From: Prevotellaceae bacterium UBA4359
GTDB lineage: Bacteria; Bacteroidota; Bacteroidia; Bacteroidales; Bacteroidaceae
DNA: 64,000 bases
NCBI GenBank assembly: GCA_002393555.1
Contig: DGSP01000056.1
Coordinates: 3,049 to 67,048 of the forward strand
Reading direction: 5' to 3'
How positions within the stretch are numbered: position 1 is the first letter of the stretch; each line of letters opens with the position of its first letter. The notes beneath the pieces are model-generated. The model searched no databases. It saw only the letters and a program-made list of their open reading frames with translations, and had not been told where the DNA came from. Below, one piece after another: positions 51,700 to 59,143 of the stretch. The translations under genes were made by a program, and so were the position numbers.

Positions 51700-51743
51700 A
51701 AATTGTTGCCCGTGCAAATTGCATATTGTACGGGCAACAATTT
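51700..51743. terminator. Hairpin between the WecA-like gene and the lipoprotein gene
   Basis: AAATTGTTGCCCGT (51700-51713) and ACGGGCAACAATTT (51730-51743) pair perfectly around a 16-nt loop. The 307-bp gap (51552-51858) between the two minus-strand genes is otherwise featureless. It may terminate the Wzi-lipoprotein transcript, or attenuate transcription into wecA. Confidence 0.5.
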
Positions 51744-51858
51744 GAATGTGCAACGGGGTTTCCCGTAGGGTGGCTGTGGGTGTTTGTTTGTAGCCGATGT
51801 GGGGATGCCATGATTGATGTGCTGTAGGAGACTTCTCGCTTGTCTGGGAAATGCCTTG

Positions 51859-52299
51859 TCAGTATTTTCGGAAGTGGAGCCTGTAGAGTTCGTTCCTCAG
51901 TGTCATGTTTCCGCTGCTGAGGTTCTCGAAGATGAATGTGTCTTCAGTCCCGGCAATGCCCAACTTTAGGAGTTGTTCGGTGTCATCCATGGGTTCGAGT
52001 TGGTCTTTGGTCACAACGCGGTAGGGCGAGTGGATGCTCAGGTGGTCTCCCTGCTTGTCGAATCGGAAGAGGAGCGTGAGGTTGCCATCGTCGATGTCTC
52101 TCACTTGGAGCAGGTCGTTCTCGATGCCCCAGTAGATGTAACTGTATGTCATGTCGCTGCTGCTGCCTGTCGATAGGTCGTCGATTTGGCGCAACTGCCA
52201 GTTGCCGTCGAGTTTTCCGTTGTCGGATGTCTCCAACTCGCACGAAAGGAGGAGGGTGCAGGAAAGGAGGAGGTAGAGTATCTTTTTTATGTGTGTCAT
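51859..52299 (-). CDS. Lipocalin-like lipoprotein of unknown function
   Basis: 146 residues. The signal peptide (MTHIKKILYLLLSCTLLLS) ends at Cys20 in the lipobox LLSC, so it is likely membrane-anchored. The mature part LDGNWQLRQIDDLS...YIYWGIENDLLQVRD is like the Bacteroidetes lipocalin-like (DUF4923/DUF5004-type) small barrels. Its ATG overlaps the stop of the Wzi gene by 4 bp (52296-52299), so the two are translationally coupled and perhaps work together. Confidence 0.75.
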   Translation of the reverse strand: MTHIKKILYLLLSCTLLLSCELETSDNGKLDGNWQLRQIDDLSTGSSSDMTYSYIYWGIENDLLQVRDIDDGNLTLLFRFDKQGDHLSIHSPYRVVTKDQLEPMDDTEQLLKLGIAGTEDTFIFENLSSGNMTLRNELYRLHFRKY

Positions 52300-53822
52300 T
52301 GCTCAAATCTTATGGTGAACATTCCGCCCGTGTTGTCTCCCATCAGTTTGCCACGGTCAAGACCGAAGGCTGCTCCGAGGCTCAGGCCCTTGCAGAGTCG
52401 GTCGGCGCGGTAGGTGGTTTCGATGCCGAGGCTCACGTTGCGCTTGGGGTTGGGGTAGGGGGCATCGTAGGTGCCAAGGCCCTCTTGCCACGAGGCGCGG
52501 ATGCGGTAGTGCAGGTTGGGGGTCGGCTGTCCGGCCAGGCCGATGTGCCATGCCACGAATCGGTTGCATTGGAACAGGAGTTGACGGTTTTCGTTGTAGA
52601 TGGGGGAGAGGTAGAGCGGATTGCCCAGGGTCTGCCCCCAGTGTTGCCAACCGGGTTCGATGGCATTGTTGTAGTAGTTGTCTTTGCCTCCGATGTGGTC
52701 GGTGATTTGTGGGGTTCTCTCCGAATAGACTGGGCCGCTCTGGTATTTTGTGTAAACGTATTCCACGACTGCATCGCTCAGCCAGGGGAAGTTTTTCAGA
52801 TGCACATCGGCCCCGAGCATGATGTCCTTGAGGGGATAGAGCAGGTAGCGTTTTTTCTTCTTTTTCATCTGTCCGTCTTCGTAGGCGTAGCCGTCGTAGT
52901 CGAGGTGGAACATGGCTGAATGGTCTTCGAAGAAATGGTCGGCGTAGAGTCCGAACTTGGCAGCCTTGGTGTCGTAGTTCAGTCGCAAGACCCAACTGCC
53001 CAGCATGTTGCCCTCGTTGTTTTGTGTGGCACCATCGTTGGCACCATCAGACCCTCCTCCCACAAAGGCATGCCAGAAGGAACTCAGGCGGCGGCCACTC
53101 TTGGTTGTCGTGTACCCCGTGCTGGTGTATTTGTAGTGGGTGCCACCGAACTGCGAAGCCATCTCAAGTCCCAGTTCTGCGGTGAAGGGCTTTTCTTTCT
53201 TGCCCACTCTGAGGTAGCCGGCCTTGGTGTGCATGAGCACGTCTTGGTCGTAGTCGCCATATCCTCTGGCTCGGTATTCCTGAAAGCGGTTGTCGGTGTA
53301 CATGCCCAGTGCAATGTGTCCCTTGAAAGACAGAAAGCCCCTTGTGCCAGGTATTTCCCAGTAGTCGGGCAGGGAGAACCGCACTTCGGGATAGGGGCGG
53401 GCGTTGATACCAAAGGTTTGCGAACCGCTGCTCAACTCGTTGTTCTTGAGTTGCATGGGCTGTTGCTTCTGGCCAATGGTGAGCAGTCCTTTCAGCCAAC
53501 GGACATCGGCGTAGAGTTGCTGCACGATGAGGTCGCTGGTGTAGTTGACAGGTACGACAAAGTCTGCTCCATAGCCCATGTCCCAGTGGCGGGTGGAGTC
53601 GTTCATCGCACTGCGGAAGAAACCTCCTCGCAGATAACCCGAGTTCCGCTCGATGGAGGAAAGGCCATAGCGGTTGGCGGTGAGCCAGAAGGGGGCATGG
53701 CTACCGTCGGAGAAGGTTCCCGAAGTCTCGACAAAAAAAGAAGCACCTTTGCCCAAGTCGGGTGACTGGGCAAAGGTGCTTAAACTCCATGTGATGAACA
53801 ATGTAAAGAGAACCTTTTTCAT
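52296..53822 (-). CDS. Capsule assembly protein, Wzi family outer-membrane barrel
   Basis: 508 residues. Signal peptide MKKVLFTLFITWSLSTFAQ, then a beta-barrel with alternating aromatic strands. SHAPFWLTANRYGLSSIERNSGYLRGG and LHYRIRASWQEGLGTYD resemble the Bacteroidetes Wzi-type family (surface attachment of capsule in E. coli). ATG 53822 is preferred because the signal peptide starts there. An alternative ATG at 53846 (eight more residues) overlaps the rny stop as TAATG, so coupling with rny is possible. The far longer upstream in-frame ORF is the shadow of rny. Confidence 0.85.
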   Translation of the reverse strand: MKKVLFTLFITWSLSTFAQSPDLGKGASFFVETSGTFSDGSHAPFWLTANRYGLSSIERNSGYLRGGFFRSAMNDSTRHWDMGYGADFVVPVNYTSDLIVQQLYADVRWLKGLLTIGQKQQPMQLKNNELSSGSQTFGINARPYPEVRFSLPDYWEIPGTRGFLSFKGHIALGMYTDNRFQEYRARGYGDYDQDVLMHTKAGYLRVGKKEKPFTAELGLEMASQFGGTHYKYTSTGYTTTKSGRRLSSFWHAFVGGGSDGANDGATQNNEGNMLGSWVLRLNYDTKAAKFGLYADHFFEDHSAMFHLDYDGYAYEDGQMKKKKKRYLLYPLKDIMLGADVHLKNFPWLSDAVVEYVYTKYQSGPVYSERTPQITDHIGGKDNYYNNAIEPGWQHWGQTLGNPLYLSPIYNENRQLLFQCNRFVAWHIGLAGQPTPNLHYRIRASWQEGLGTYDAPYPNPKRNVSLGIETTYRADRLCKGLSLGAAFGLDRGKLMGDNTGGMFTIRFEQ

Positions 53823-53845
53823 TGTCGTTGTATGTGGGGTGTTCA

Positions 53846-55366
53846 TTATTTGGCGAAGGCCACGGCGCGTGTTTCGCGGATGACGGTAATCTTCACCTGT
53901 CCGGGGTAGGTCATCTCGTCCTGAATCTTCTTGGCAATGTCTGCGCTGAGGGCATCGATGTCTTTGTCGGAAATCTTGTCGGCACCTACGATGACGCGGA
54001 GTTCGCGACCGGCCTGAATGGCATAGGTCTTCGTCACGCCAGGGTAACTTGCAGCGAGGTTTTCGAGGTCGTTCAGACGCTTGAGATATGCCTCGACAAT
54101 TTCGCGGCGAGCACCGGGACGGGCACCGCTGATGGCATCGCACACTTGCACGATTGGAGCCAGCAGGGTGGTCATCTCCATCTCGTCGTGGTGGGCGCCG
54201 ATGGCGTTGCAGATGTCTGGCTTCTCCTTATATTTCTCGGCAATCTGTGCGCCATAGAGGGCATGGGGAATCTCCAACTGCTCGTCTGGCACCTTGCCGA
54301 TGTCGTGCAGCAGTCCGGCGCGGCGCGCTTTCTTGGGGTTCAGACCCAGTTCGGCGGCCATCACGGCACAGAGGTTGGCCGTCTCGCGGGCATGCTGCAA
54401 GAGGTTCTGACCATAAGATGAACGGTATTTCATCTTGCCGACGATGCGAACCAACTCTGGATGCAAGCCATGTACGCCCAGGTCGATGCACGTGCGCTTG
54501 CCGGTTTCCACAATCTCATCTTCCACTTGCTTCTTCACCTTGGCAACAACCTCTTCGATGCGTGCGGGGTGAATGCGCCCGTCGGCCACAAGTTGGTGCA
54601 GGGCCAGACGGCAAATCTCGCGGCGCACAGGGTCGAAGGCGCTGATGACGATGGCTTCGGGGGTGTCATCGACCACAATCTCAGTGCCGGTGGCTGCTTC
54701 GAGTGCACGGATGTTGCGGCCTTCACGGCCAATCACGCGGCCTTTCACTTCATCGGAGTCGATGTGGAACACGCTGACGGAGTTCTCCACTGCCGTTTCG
54801 CTGGCTACACGCTGAATGGACTGAATGACAATCTTCTTGGCCTCCTTGTTGGCGGTCATCTTGGCTTCGTCCATAATCTCGTTGATGTATTGCTGAGCCT
54901 GGGTCTTGGCTTCGTCTTTCAGCGACTCAATGAGCGACTCGCGAGCCTCTTCTGTCGTCAGGCCGGAAATGGCTTCGAGTTTAGAACGCTGGTCGGTTAT
55001 CAACATGTCCAGGTTCTCCTTCTGCTTGTTGAGGCTGTCGCGCTGTGACTCGACCTCCCGCAACTTCTTCTGCACTTCTTCGTGCTGCTGGTGCAGGGTG
55101 AGTTCGCGCTGCTTCAGTTTGTTCTCATAGGCCTGCATCTTCTGGTTGCGCTGGTTGGCCTCTTTGTCGAGTTCTGACTTGCGGTTCAGGAACTTCTCCT
55201 TGAGTTCCAACTGCTTCTTCTCCTTGAGTGCTTCTGCCTCAATTTCACCTTCTTTGATGATTTGGTTGTATCTCTGCTTGATGATGTAGCGGAAGAGGAC
55301 GAATCCGAGAACTCCGCCTAATATCAGACAGCCAACCGCAATGCTTATTGCTAATATTATGTCCAT
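53846..55366 (-). CDS. rny: Ribonuclease Y
   Basis: 506 residues. A membrane helix at residues 2-25 (IILAISIAVGCLILGGVLGFVLF), a long coiled coil (about 30-180), the KH domain (VIGREGRNIRALEAATG) and the HD domain (ARRAGLLHDIGKVPDEQLE) are in the canonical order. It is a membrane-tethered endonuclease that starts mRNA decay. Next to zapA with a 163-bp gap that may encode a small RNA. ATG 55366 is used because it begins the membrane helix; the upstream in-frame extension runs through the zapA-rny gap. Confidence 0.96.
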   Translation of the reverse strand: MDIILAISIAVGCLILGGVLGFVLFRYIIKQRYNQIIKEGEIEAEALKEKKQLELKEKFLNRKSELDKEANQRNQKMQAYENKLKQRELTLHQQHEEVQKKLREVESQRDSLNKQKENLDMLITDQRSKLEAISGLTTEEARESLIESLKDEAKTQAQQYINEIMDEAKMTANKEAKKIVIQSIQRVASETAVENSVSVFHIDSDEVKGRVIGREGRNIRALEAATGTEIVVDDTPEAIVISAFDPVRREICRLALHQLVADGRIHPARIEEVVAKVKKQVEDEIVETGKRTCIDLGVHGLHPELVRIVGKMKYRSSYGQNLLQHARETANLCAVMAAELGLNPKKARRAGLLHDIGKVPDEQLEIPHALYGAQIAEKYKEKPDICNAIGAHHDEMEMTTLLAPIVQVCDAISGARPGARREIVEAYLKRLNDLENLAASYPGVTKTYAIQAGRELRVIVGADKISDKDIDALSADIAKKIQDEMTYPGQVKITVIRETRAVAFAK

Positions 55367-55391
55367 TTTTTTTAGTTTGTTTGGGTTATAC

Positions 55392-55527
55392 AATAAAAAA
55401 ACACAACTCAAGTCGTTCACGTCATTGCTGACTTGTGAATAACTGAAATTGTGCCTGAAAGTTTCACGGTGAAAGACTGCTGCCGAGGCTTCATGTTGCC
55501 GAGGCTTCAGCAAACAGCCATGTGTTT
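55392..55527 (-). ncRNA. Candidate small RNA between zapA and rny (possibly 6S-like)
   Basis: On the minus strand the ends pair: AAACACA (55527-55521) with TGTGTTT (55405-55399). Near the 3' end CAAGTC/GACTTG (55435-55430, 55414-55409) forms a hairpin, followed by a run of seven U (55400-55394). TGAAGCCTCGGCA occurs twice with 16-nt pitch (55509-55497, 55493-55481). 6S RNA lies next to zapA in several phyla, which suggests 6S, but I cannot confirm the characteristic bubble. Confidence 0.35.
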
Positions 55528-55529
55528 AC

Positions 55530-55820
55530 TTATATCCCGAGAGATTCTATCTCTTTTTCAATGTCATGCATCATCTCTGTATATGGCTCTGTATTTGCTC
55601 TGGCCGAGACCTTTTCAGCCTCGAATGCGGTGTTGAGCATAGCCATGACGTAGTAGTACTTATCATTGGGCATGTCTGGGTAGGTGTCTCGCAGTCGTTG
55701 AATGCGACGCTGTATGCTGGCTGCTGCATCGCGATACATCTTCTCTTCTTCTGCGGTGGGAACCGTCAGCGGAAGTTCGATGCCTTCAATGACTACTTTG
55801 ACGTTCAGTTTGTTTGCCAT
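55530..55820 (-). CDS. zapA: Cell division protein ZapA
   Basis: 96 residues. VVIEGIELPLTVPTAEEEKMYRDAAASI is the ZapA pattern, followed by the helical coiled coil (YYYVMAMLNTAFEAEKVSARANTE). It binds and bundles FtsZ at the division ring. Together with the small coiled-coil gene upstream it may be a division-protein pair. Followed by a possible small RNA and rny. Confidence 0.92.
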   Translation of the reverse strand: MANKLNVKVVIEGIELPLTVPTAEEEKMYRDAAASIQRRIQRLRDTYPDMPNDKYYYVMAMLNTAFEAEKVSARANTEPYTEMMHDIEKEIESLGI

Positions 55821-55879
55821 GATAGATGTACTTTACTTTGTCTGTAAGTAGATTCTTTCACATACATTTGGAAATGTTC

Positions 55880-56203
55880 TCAGTCTGCGTCGCTTCCGTC
55901 ACCTTCTGTGCCGGTCGATAGGATGCTGATACATTTGTTGATTTCACGAACCAATCGGGTGATTTTCATCTTTGATTCCTTGATGTCGGCATCGCTGATT
56001 TCAATCATTTTGGCCAATTTCAGATTGTTGTAATCTTCCTTGCTCTGAGCCAGTTGGGCTTTGAGTTGCTTGATTTCCTCGTCCTTGCTTTCCAGGTCGG
56101 TGTAGAGGTCGGCGTTTTCTTGCTTGAGCACACGAAATTGAGCGATGAGTTGGCGTATCTTCGCTTCAAATTTTTTCATCGACAGTCTTTCTTCTGTAGT
56201 CAT
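55880..56203 (-). CDS. Small coiled-coil protein next to zapA
   Basis: 107 residues. FEAKIRQLIAQFRVLKQENADLYTDLESKDEEIKQLKAQLAQSKEDYNNL is one continuous heptad coiled coil (parts quoted: FRVLKQENADLYTDLES and IKQLKAQLAQSKED). The rest is a helical tail ending in acidic residues. Position before zapA suggests a ZapB-like or other FtsZ-ring partner, but this is inference from context and coiled-coil character. Confidence 0.75.
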   Translation of the reverse strand: MTTEERLSMKKFEAKIRQLIAQFRVLKQENADLYTDLESKDEEIKQLKAQLAQSKEDYNNLKLAKMIEISDADIKESKMKITRLVREINKCISILSTGTEGDGSDAD

Positions 56204-56360
56204 AATGAGTGTGCGTCAATCACAAAGTGCGAACAACAATTTTATGCAAAATTATACATTTGTGTGGACTTAACCAATCTTTTTGTCAATTTTTTCTCGT
56301 CTATTGATGAAAAAGTTTATAAGATGTCGCTTTTTACGCTATCTTTTAGGTTTTTAAGCA

Positions 56361-57005
56361 TTACTTTTTCATTTTGGCTTCAGCCTTTGCCACTTCTTCG
56401 TCGGAGGGGTTGGGTTCTTTCTTCGCCAAGGTGATGAGGTTATAGACGTATTCCTGAATCCATGCTTCGCTGAATCCCAACATTTGCTGGTAGCGGCGCA
56501 CGGAAAAGACGGATTTTCTGATGCCGTCATCGTCCCATGTGTCTTTGGTGAAGATGTCGTGTACAGTGCTGTCTGTCAAGTTCTTCACCATCTTTTTCAT
56601 GAAACCGGGAATGCGGAATTTCCATTTCAGGAGGTTACCCATCAGCATCATGGTCTCTTGGGTAAATCCCTGGAATGCGTAAAGATAGCGGCCCACGTCG
56701 TTCTGGGTTCGGCACCCCTTCTTCACGCTTGCGTCAATCTCTTTGAAGAAGTTGTCGCTGATGCCATACAGGTCGTGCAGCATCTTGGCGCATGCTTTCT
56801 TTTCGCCGATGCCCAGGCGGTTGTTGACGGTGGCTACGTGGAGGGTGCGTTTGAAGGTCAGCAGGTCGGGGAGTGCAGAGAGGTTGGATATGCCGAGATT
56901 GGCCGCAAGCACACTCTGGAAATAGACACGGATGAGTGTCATGAAATCTTCCATCCCACCGACGTTCTCCTTCTTTTTCTTCTTGAAAATATCTAAAAAA
57001 GCCAT
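56361..57005 (-). CDS. Conserved helical protein of unknown function
   Basis: 214 residues, mostly helical, very Lys-rich at both ends (MAFLDIFKKKKKENVGG and KAEAKMKK). FTQETMMLMGNLLKWKFRIPGFMKK and YQQMLGFSEAWIQEYVYNLI are its most distinct segments. I recognise it only as a cytosolic family found in Bacteroidales. 157 bp separate it from the coiled-coil gene. Confidence 0.7.
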   Translation of the reverse strand: MAFLDIFKKKKKENVGGMEDFMTLIRVYFQSVLAANLGISNLSALPDLLTFKRTLHVATVNNRLGIGEKKACAKMLHDLYGISDNFFKEIDASVKKGCRTQNDVGRYLYAFQGFTQETMMLMGNLLKWKFRIPGFMKKMVKNLTDSTVHDIFTKDTWDDDGIRKSVFSVRRYQQMLGFSEAWIQEYVYNLITLAKKEPNPSDEEVAKAEAKMKK

Positions 57006-57136
57006 TGTGAAAATTACATTTATATATTATAATGTGCAAATCTTGTTCATGAGGAAGCGTTTTTCTTCTTATGCTGATGTGTTTTTGTCCATGCGAGGAT
57101 GGCGCAGTCTTGATTCGACTCTGTTTGTCTTGTCCT

Positions 57137-58534
57137 TTAATAGGCATTGCCCTTTTCTTTCCCGAGCATGTTCCAGACGGTCAAGAAGATAATCTTCAAG
57201 TCGAGCAGGAACGTCCAGTTTTCGATGTATTCGATGTCTTTTTTCACGCGGCCTTCCATCTGGTCGATGTATCGGGTCTCTCCGCGAAAACCCGTCACCT
57301 GGGCTAATCCTGTGATGCCAGGCTTGGCAAAATGACGCACCATGAAGCGGTTGATGAGTTTGGAATACTCATTCGTGTGTTTCAACATGTGTGGGCGAGG
57401 GCCAACGACCGACATGTCGCCCATGAACACGTTGATGAACTGAGGCAGTTCGTCGATGTTTGCCTTGCGCATGAAATCGCCGAAGGGGAACTTTCGTGGG
57501 TCGTCTGCCGTGGCCTGCACTTTGTCTGCATCGGCGTTCACCTTCATCGAGCGGAACTTGATGCATTTGAAGATTTTACCGTCCAAGCCCGTGCGTTCTT
57601 GCAGGAAGAAAATGGGACCAGGAGATTGTATCTTGATGATGATGGCCGCCACAATGAACACCCATGGGAAGATGAGAAGGAGGACGATGGAGGAAAACAC
57701 GATGTCGAAAATTCTCTTGATGATTTTGTTTCTCGTGTCCCTGAGCGGCTCTTCGCGACGCGCGATGACTGGCACTCCGTCCAACGACATGAAAGCCATG
57801 TTCCCTTTGAACACATCAATGGTGGGGATATAGAAGAAACGAATCAGGTGGTTGTCGCAGAACTTGCTAATCATGTTGACAACATAATGCTGGTCTTTCG
57901 GGAAGTTGCCGTAGATTTCATTCACTTGCAAGTTTTTGCTCAGCCATCCATAGATGTCCCCGATAGAGCCGATTCTCTTGGAGGCAAGATTCTCGTAGAG
58001 GCAATCTCCATCGTAGAAAGTTCCGACAATTTCGTATCCGTAGAAAGGTGTGCTCAAGATGTTAAAGAGATGGCTCACCACCTGCTCTTTCCCAATGAGC
58101 ACGACTTTTTTCTGGTTGCGTTTGTTGGAACGCAGATGAGAAAGGACGGCTCGAATGCAAAAACGCTCGATGAGCAGGAGTATCATGTACCCGCCGATGG
58201 ACATGAGCAGAAATTTTCGGGGAAAATAGTCGGATGGATGCGACAGCAACGTTATCAGCGAGATGAACAGCAATGTCATGGAGCATGTGGTGACAACGCG
58301 GATGACGATGGCTTCTCCTTTGACAAACCGGGATTGCGTGATGGAAGGGAACAGGAAGGCGCTGATGGAGAAACTGAGGATGTAGGTGAACAGCAACCAT
58401 GGCACATTTTCAATGCCATGCAACGAAGTGGGTGACACAACTGCTATTAACTTGTAAAATCCAACGATGAAAAGTGTCAATAACGTGATGTCTATGACAT
58501 AAATGCCGATGCGCAAGTTTTTATCTGTTCCCAT
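57137..58534 (-). CDS. Undecaprenyl-phosphate hexose phosphotransferase (WcaJ/EpsE type)
   Basis: 465 residues. About five membrane segments in the N-terminal half, a CoA-binding-like Rossmann region (KKVVLIGKEQVVSHLFNIL), then the catalytic phosphoglycosyltransferase part: IFFLQERTGLDGKIFKCIKFRSM, FMRKANIDELPQFINVFMGDMSVVGPRPH and FRGETRYIDQMEGRVKKDIEYIENW. It transfers a hexose-1-phosphate to undecaprenyl phosphate. A second initiating enzyme besides 40504, so more than one polysaccharide is likely made. It lies divergent from the BY-kinase gene across a 609-bp gap. Confidence 0.93.
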   Translation of the reverse strand: MGTDKNLRIGIYVIDITLLTLFIVGFYKLIAVVSPTSLHGIENVPWLLFTYILSFSISAFLFPSITQSRFVKGEAIVIRVVTTCSMTLLFISLITLLSHPSDYFPRKFLLMSIGGYMILLLIERFCIRAVLSHLRSNKRNQKKVVLIGKEQVVSHLFNILSTPFYGYEIVGTFYDGDCLYENLASKRIGSIGDIYGWLSKNLQVNEIYGNFPKDQHYVVNMISKFCDNHLIRFFYIPTIDVFKGNMAFMSLDGVPVIARREEPLRDTRNKIIKRIFDIVFSSIVLLLIFPWVFIVAAIIIKIQSPGPIFFLQERTGLDGKIFKCIKFRSMKVNADADKVQATADDPRKFPFGDFMRKANIDELPQFINVFMGDMSVVGPRPHMLKHTNEYSKLINRFMVRHFAKPGITGLAQVTGFRGETRYIDQMEGRVKKDIEYIENWTFLLDLKIIFLTVWNMLGKEKGNAY

Positions 58535-58647
58535 TCTGATTCGGTATGTGGCCCTCTTGCACTTTCTGCCGAAACTGAAGGCGAAAAAGGACTATATATT
58601 ATTACAATTTCTTCTTAAAGAAGAACCTTTTAATGCTAATTTTGTGC

Positions 58648-58655
58648 AAAGTTAC
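58648..58655 (-). promoter_or_regulatory. Promoter box for the WcaJ-type gene
   Basis: TAACTTTG on the minus strand fits TAnnTTTG; leader about 110 nt. The rest of the 609-bp gap (58535-59143) holds low-complexity DNA and array B, no gene. Confidence 0.5.
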
Positions 58656-58914
58656 GTAAAAAAATGTCATGTTGAAAACTTTTTGGATTTTTATTTCCGA
58701 AATGGCTTATTTTTCTTTTCTTTTCGGCTGAAGATTCCGAAAATCCAGTGTCTCAATCGGCCTTTCGCTTCATCCTTCTTTGTCCCTCTTTCATGCCTCT
58801 ACGGTTTCGGTGGTCGTCATGTGATGGACGATGGTGAGTGTGAAACAGGAGGAGACTTTGTCCTTCGTAGAGCCTTCGGATGCACAACCCAATTGGTCAA
58901 AAAGTACACACTCG

Positions 58915-58999
58915 TAGCCTCAAAACAGGTGTGACTCACACCTATGGGGGTGGTGTGACTCACACCTATGGGATAGGTCTGAGTCACACCTGTTTTGAG
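58915..58999. repeat. Intergenic array B: three GGTGTGACTCACACC palindromes, 24 bp pitch
   Basis: Palindromes at 58928-58942, 58952-58966 and 58976-58990 (third copy has one change, GGTCTGAGTCACACC), with 9-nt spacers. Flanks AGCCTCAAAACA left and TGTTTTG right are inverted and match array A; AGCCTC also occurs left of array C. It lies in the divergent gap between the WcaJ-type gene and the BY-kinase. Confidence 0.92.
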
Positions 59000-59115
59000 G
59001 TTGTTTTGTGTGGCCATTTTGTACGAAATCTTCTTTTCTTCCTTTGTGTGGAGTGGGCGATGGCGATAAAACGTATAATTTTGGCAAAAAACTTTCCTAT
59101 GTAAAAAATTGTTTT

Positions 59116-59123
59116 TACCTTTG
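59116..59123 (+). promoter_or_regulatory. Promoter box for the BY-kinase gene
   Basis: TACCTTTG matches TAnnTTTG, 20 bp before the ATG at 59144. No clear -33 TTTG was found at the expected spacing. Confidence 0.6.
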
Positions 59124-59143
59124 CACAAAAATAAGAATAAAAA

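Noticed and set aside
52296..54143. 615-residue version of the Wzi protein
   Set aside because: The extra N-terminal 107 residues are Arg/Pro/His-rich shadow translation of rny; the signal peptide begins at 53822.
58503..58934. 143-codon plus-strand frame in the 609-bp divergent gap
   Set aside because: Low-complexity Phe/Ser/Leu-rich translation, overlaps the WcaJ-type gene start and runs into array B; no motif or start signal.
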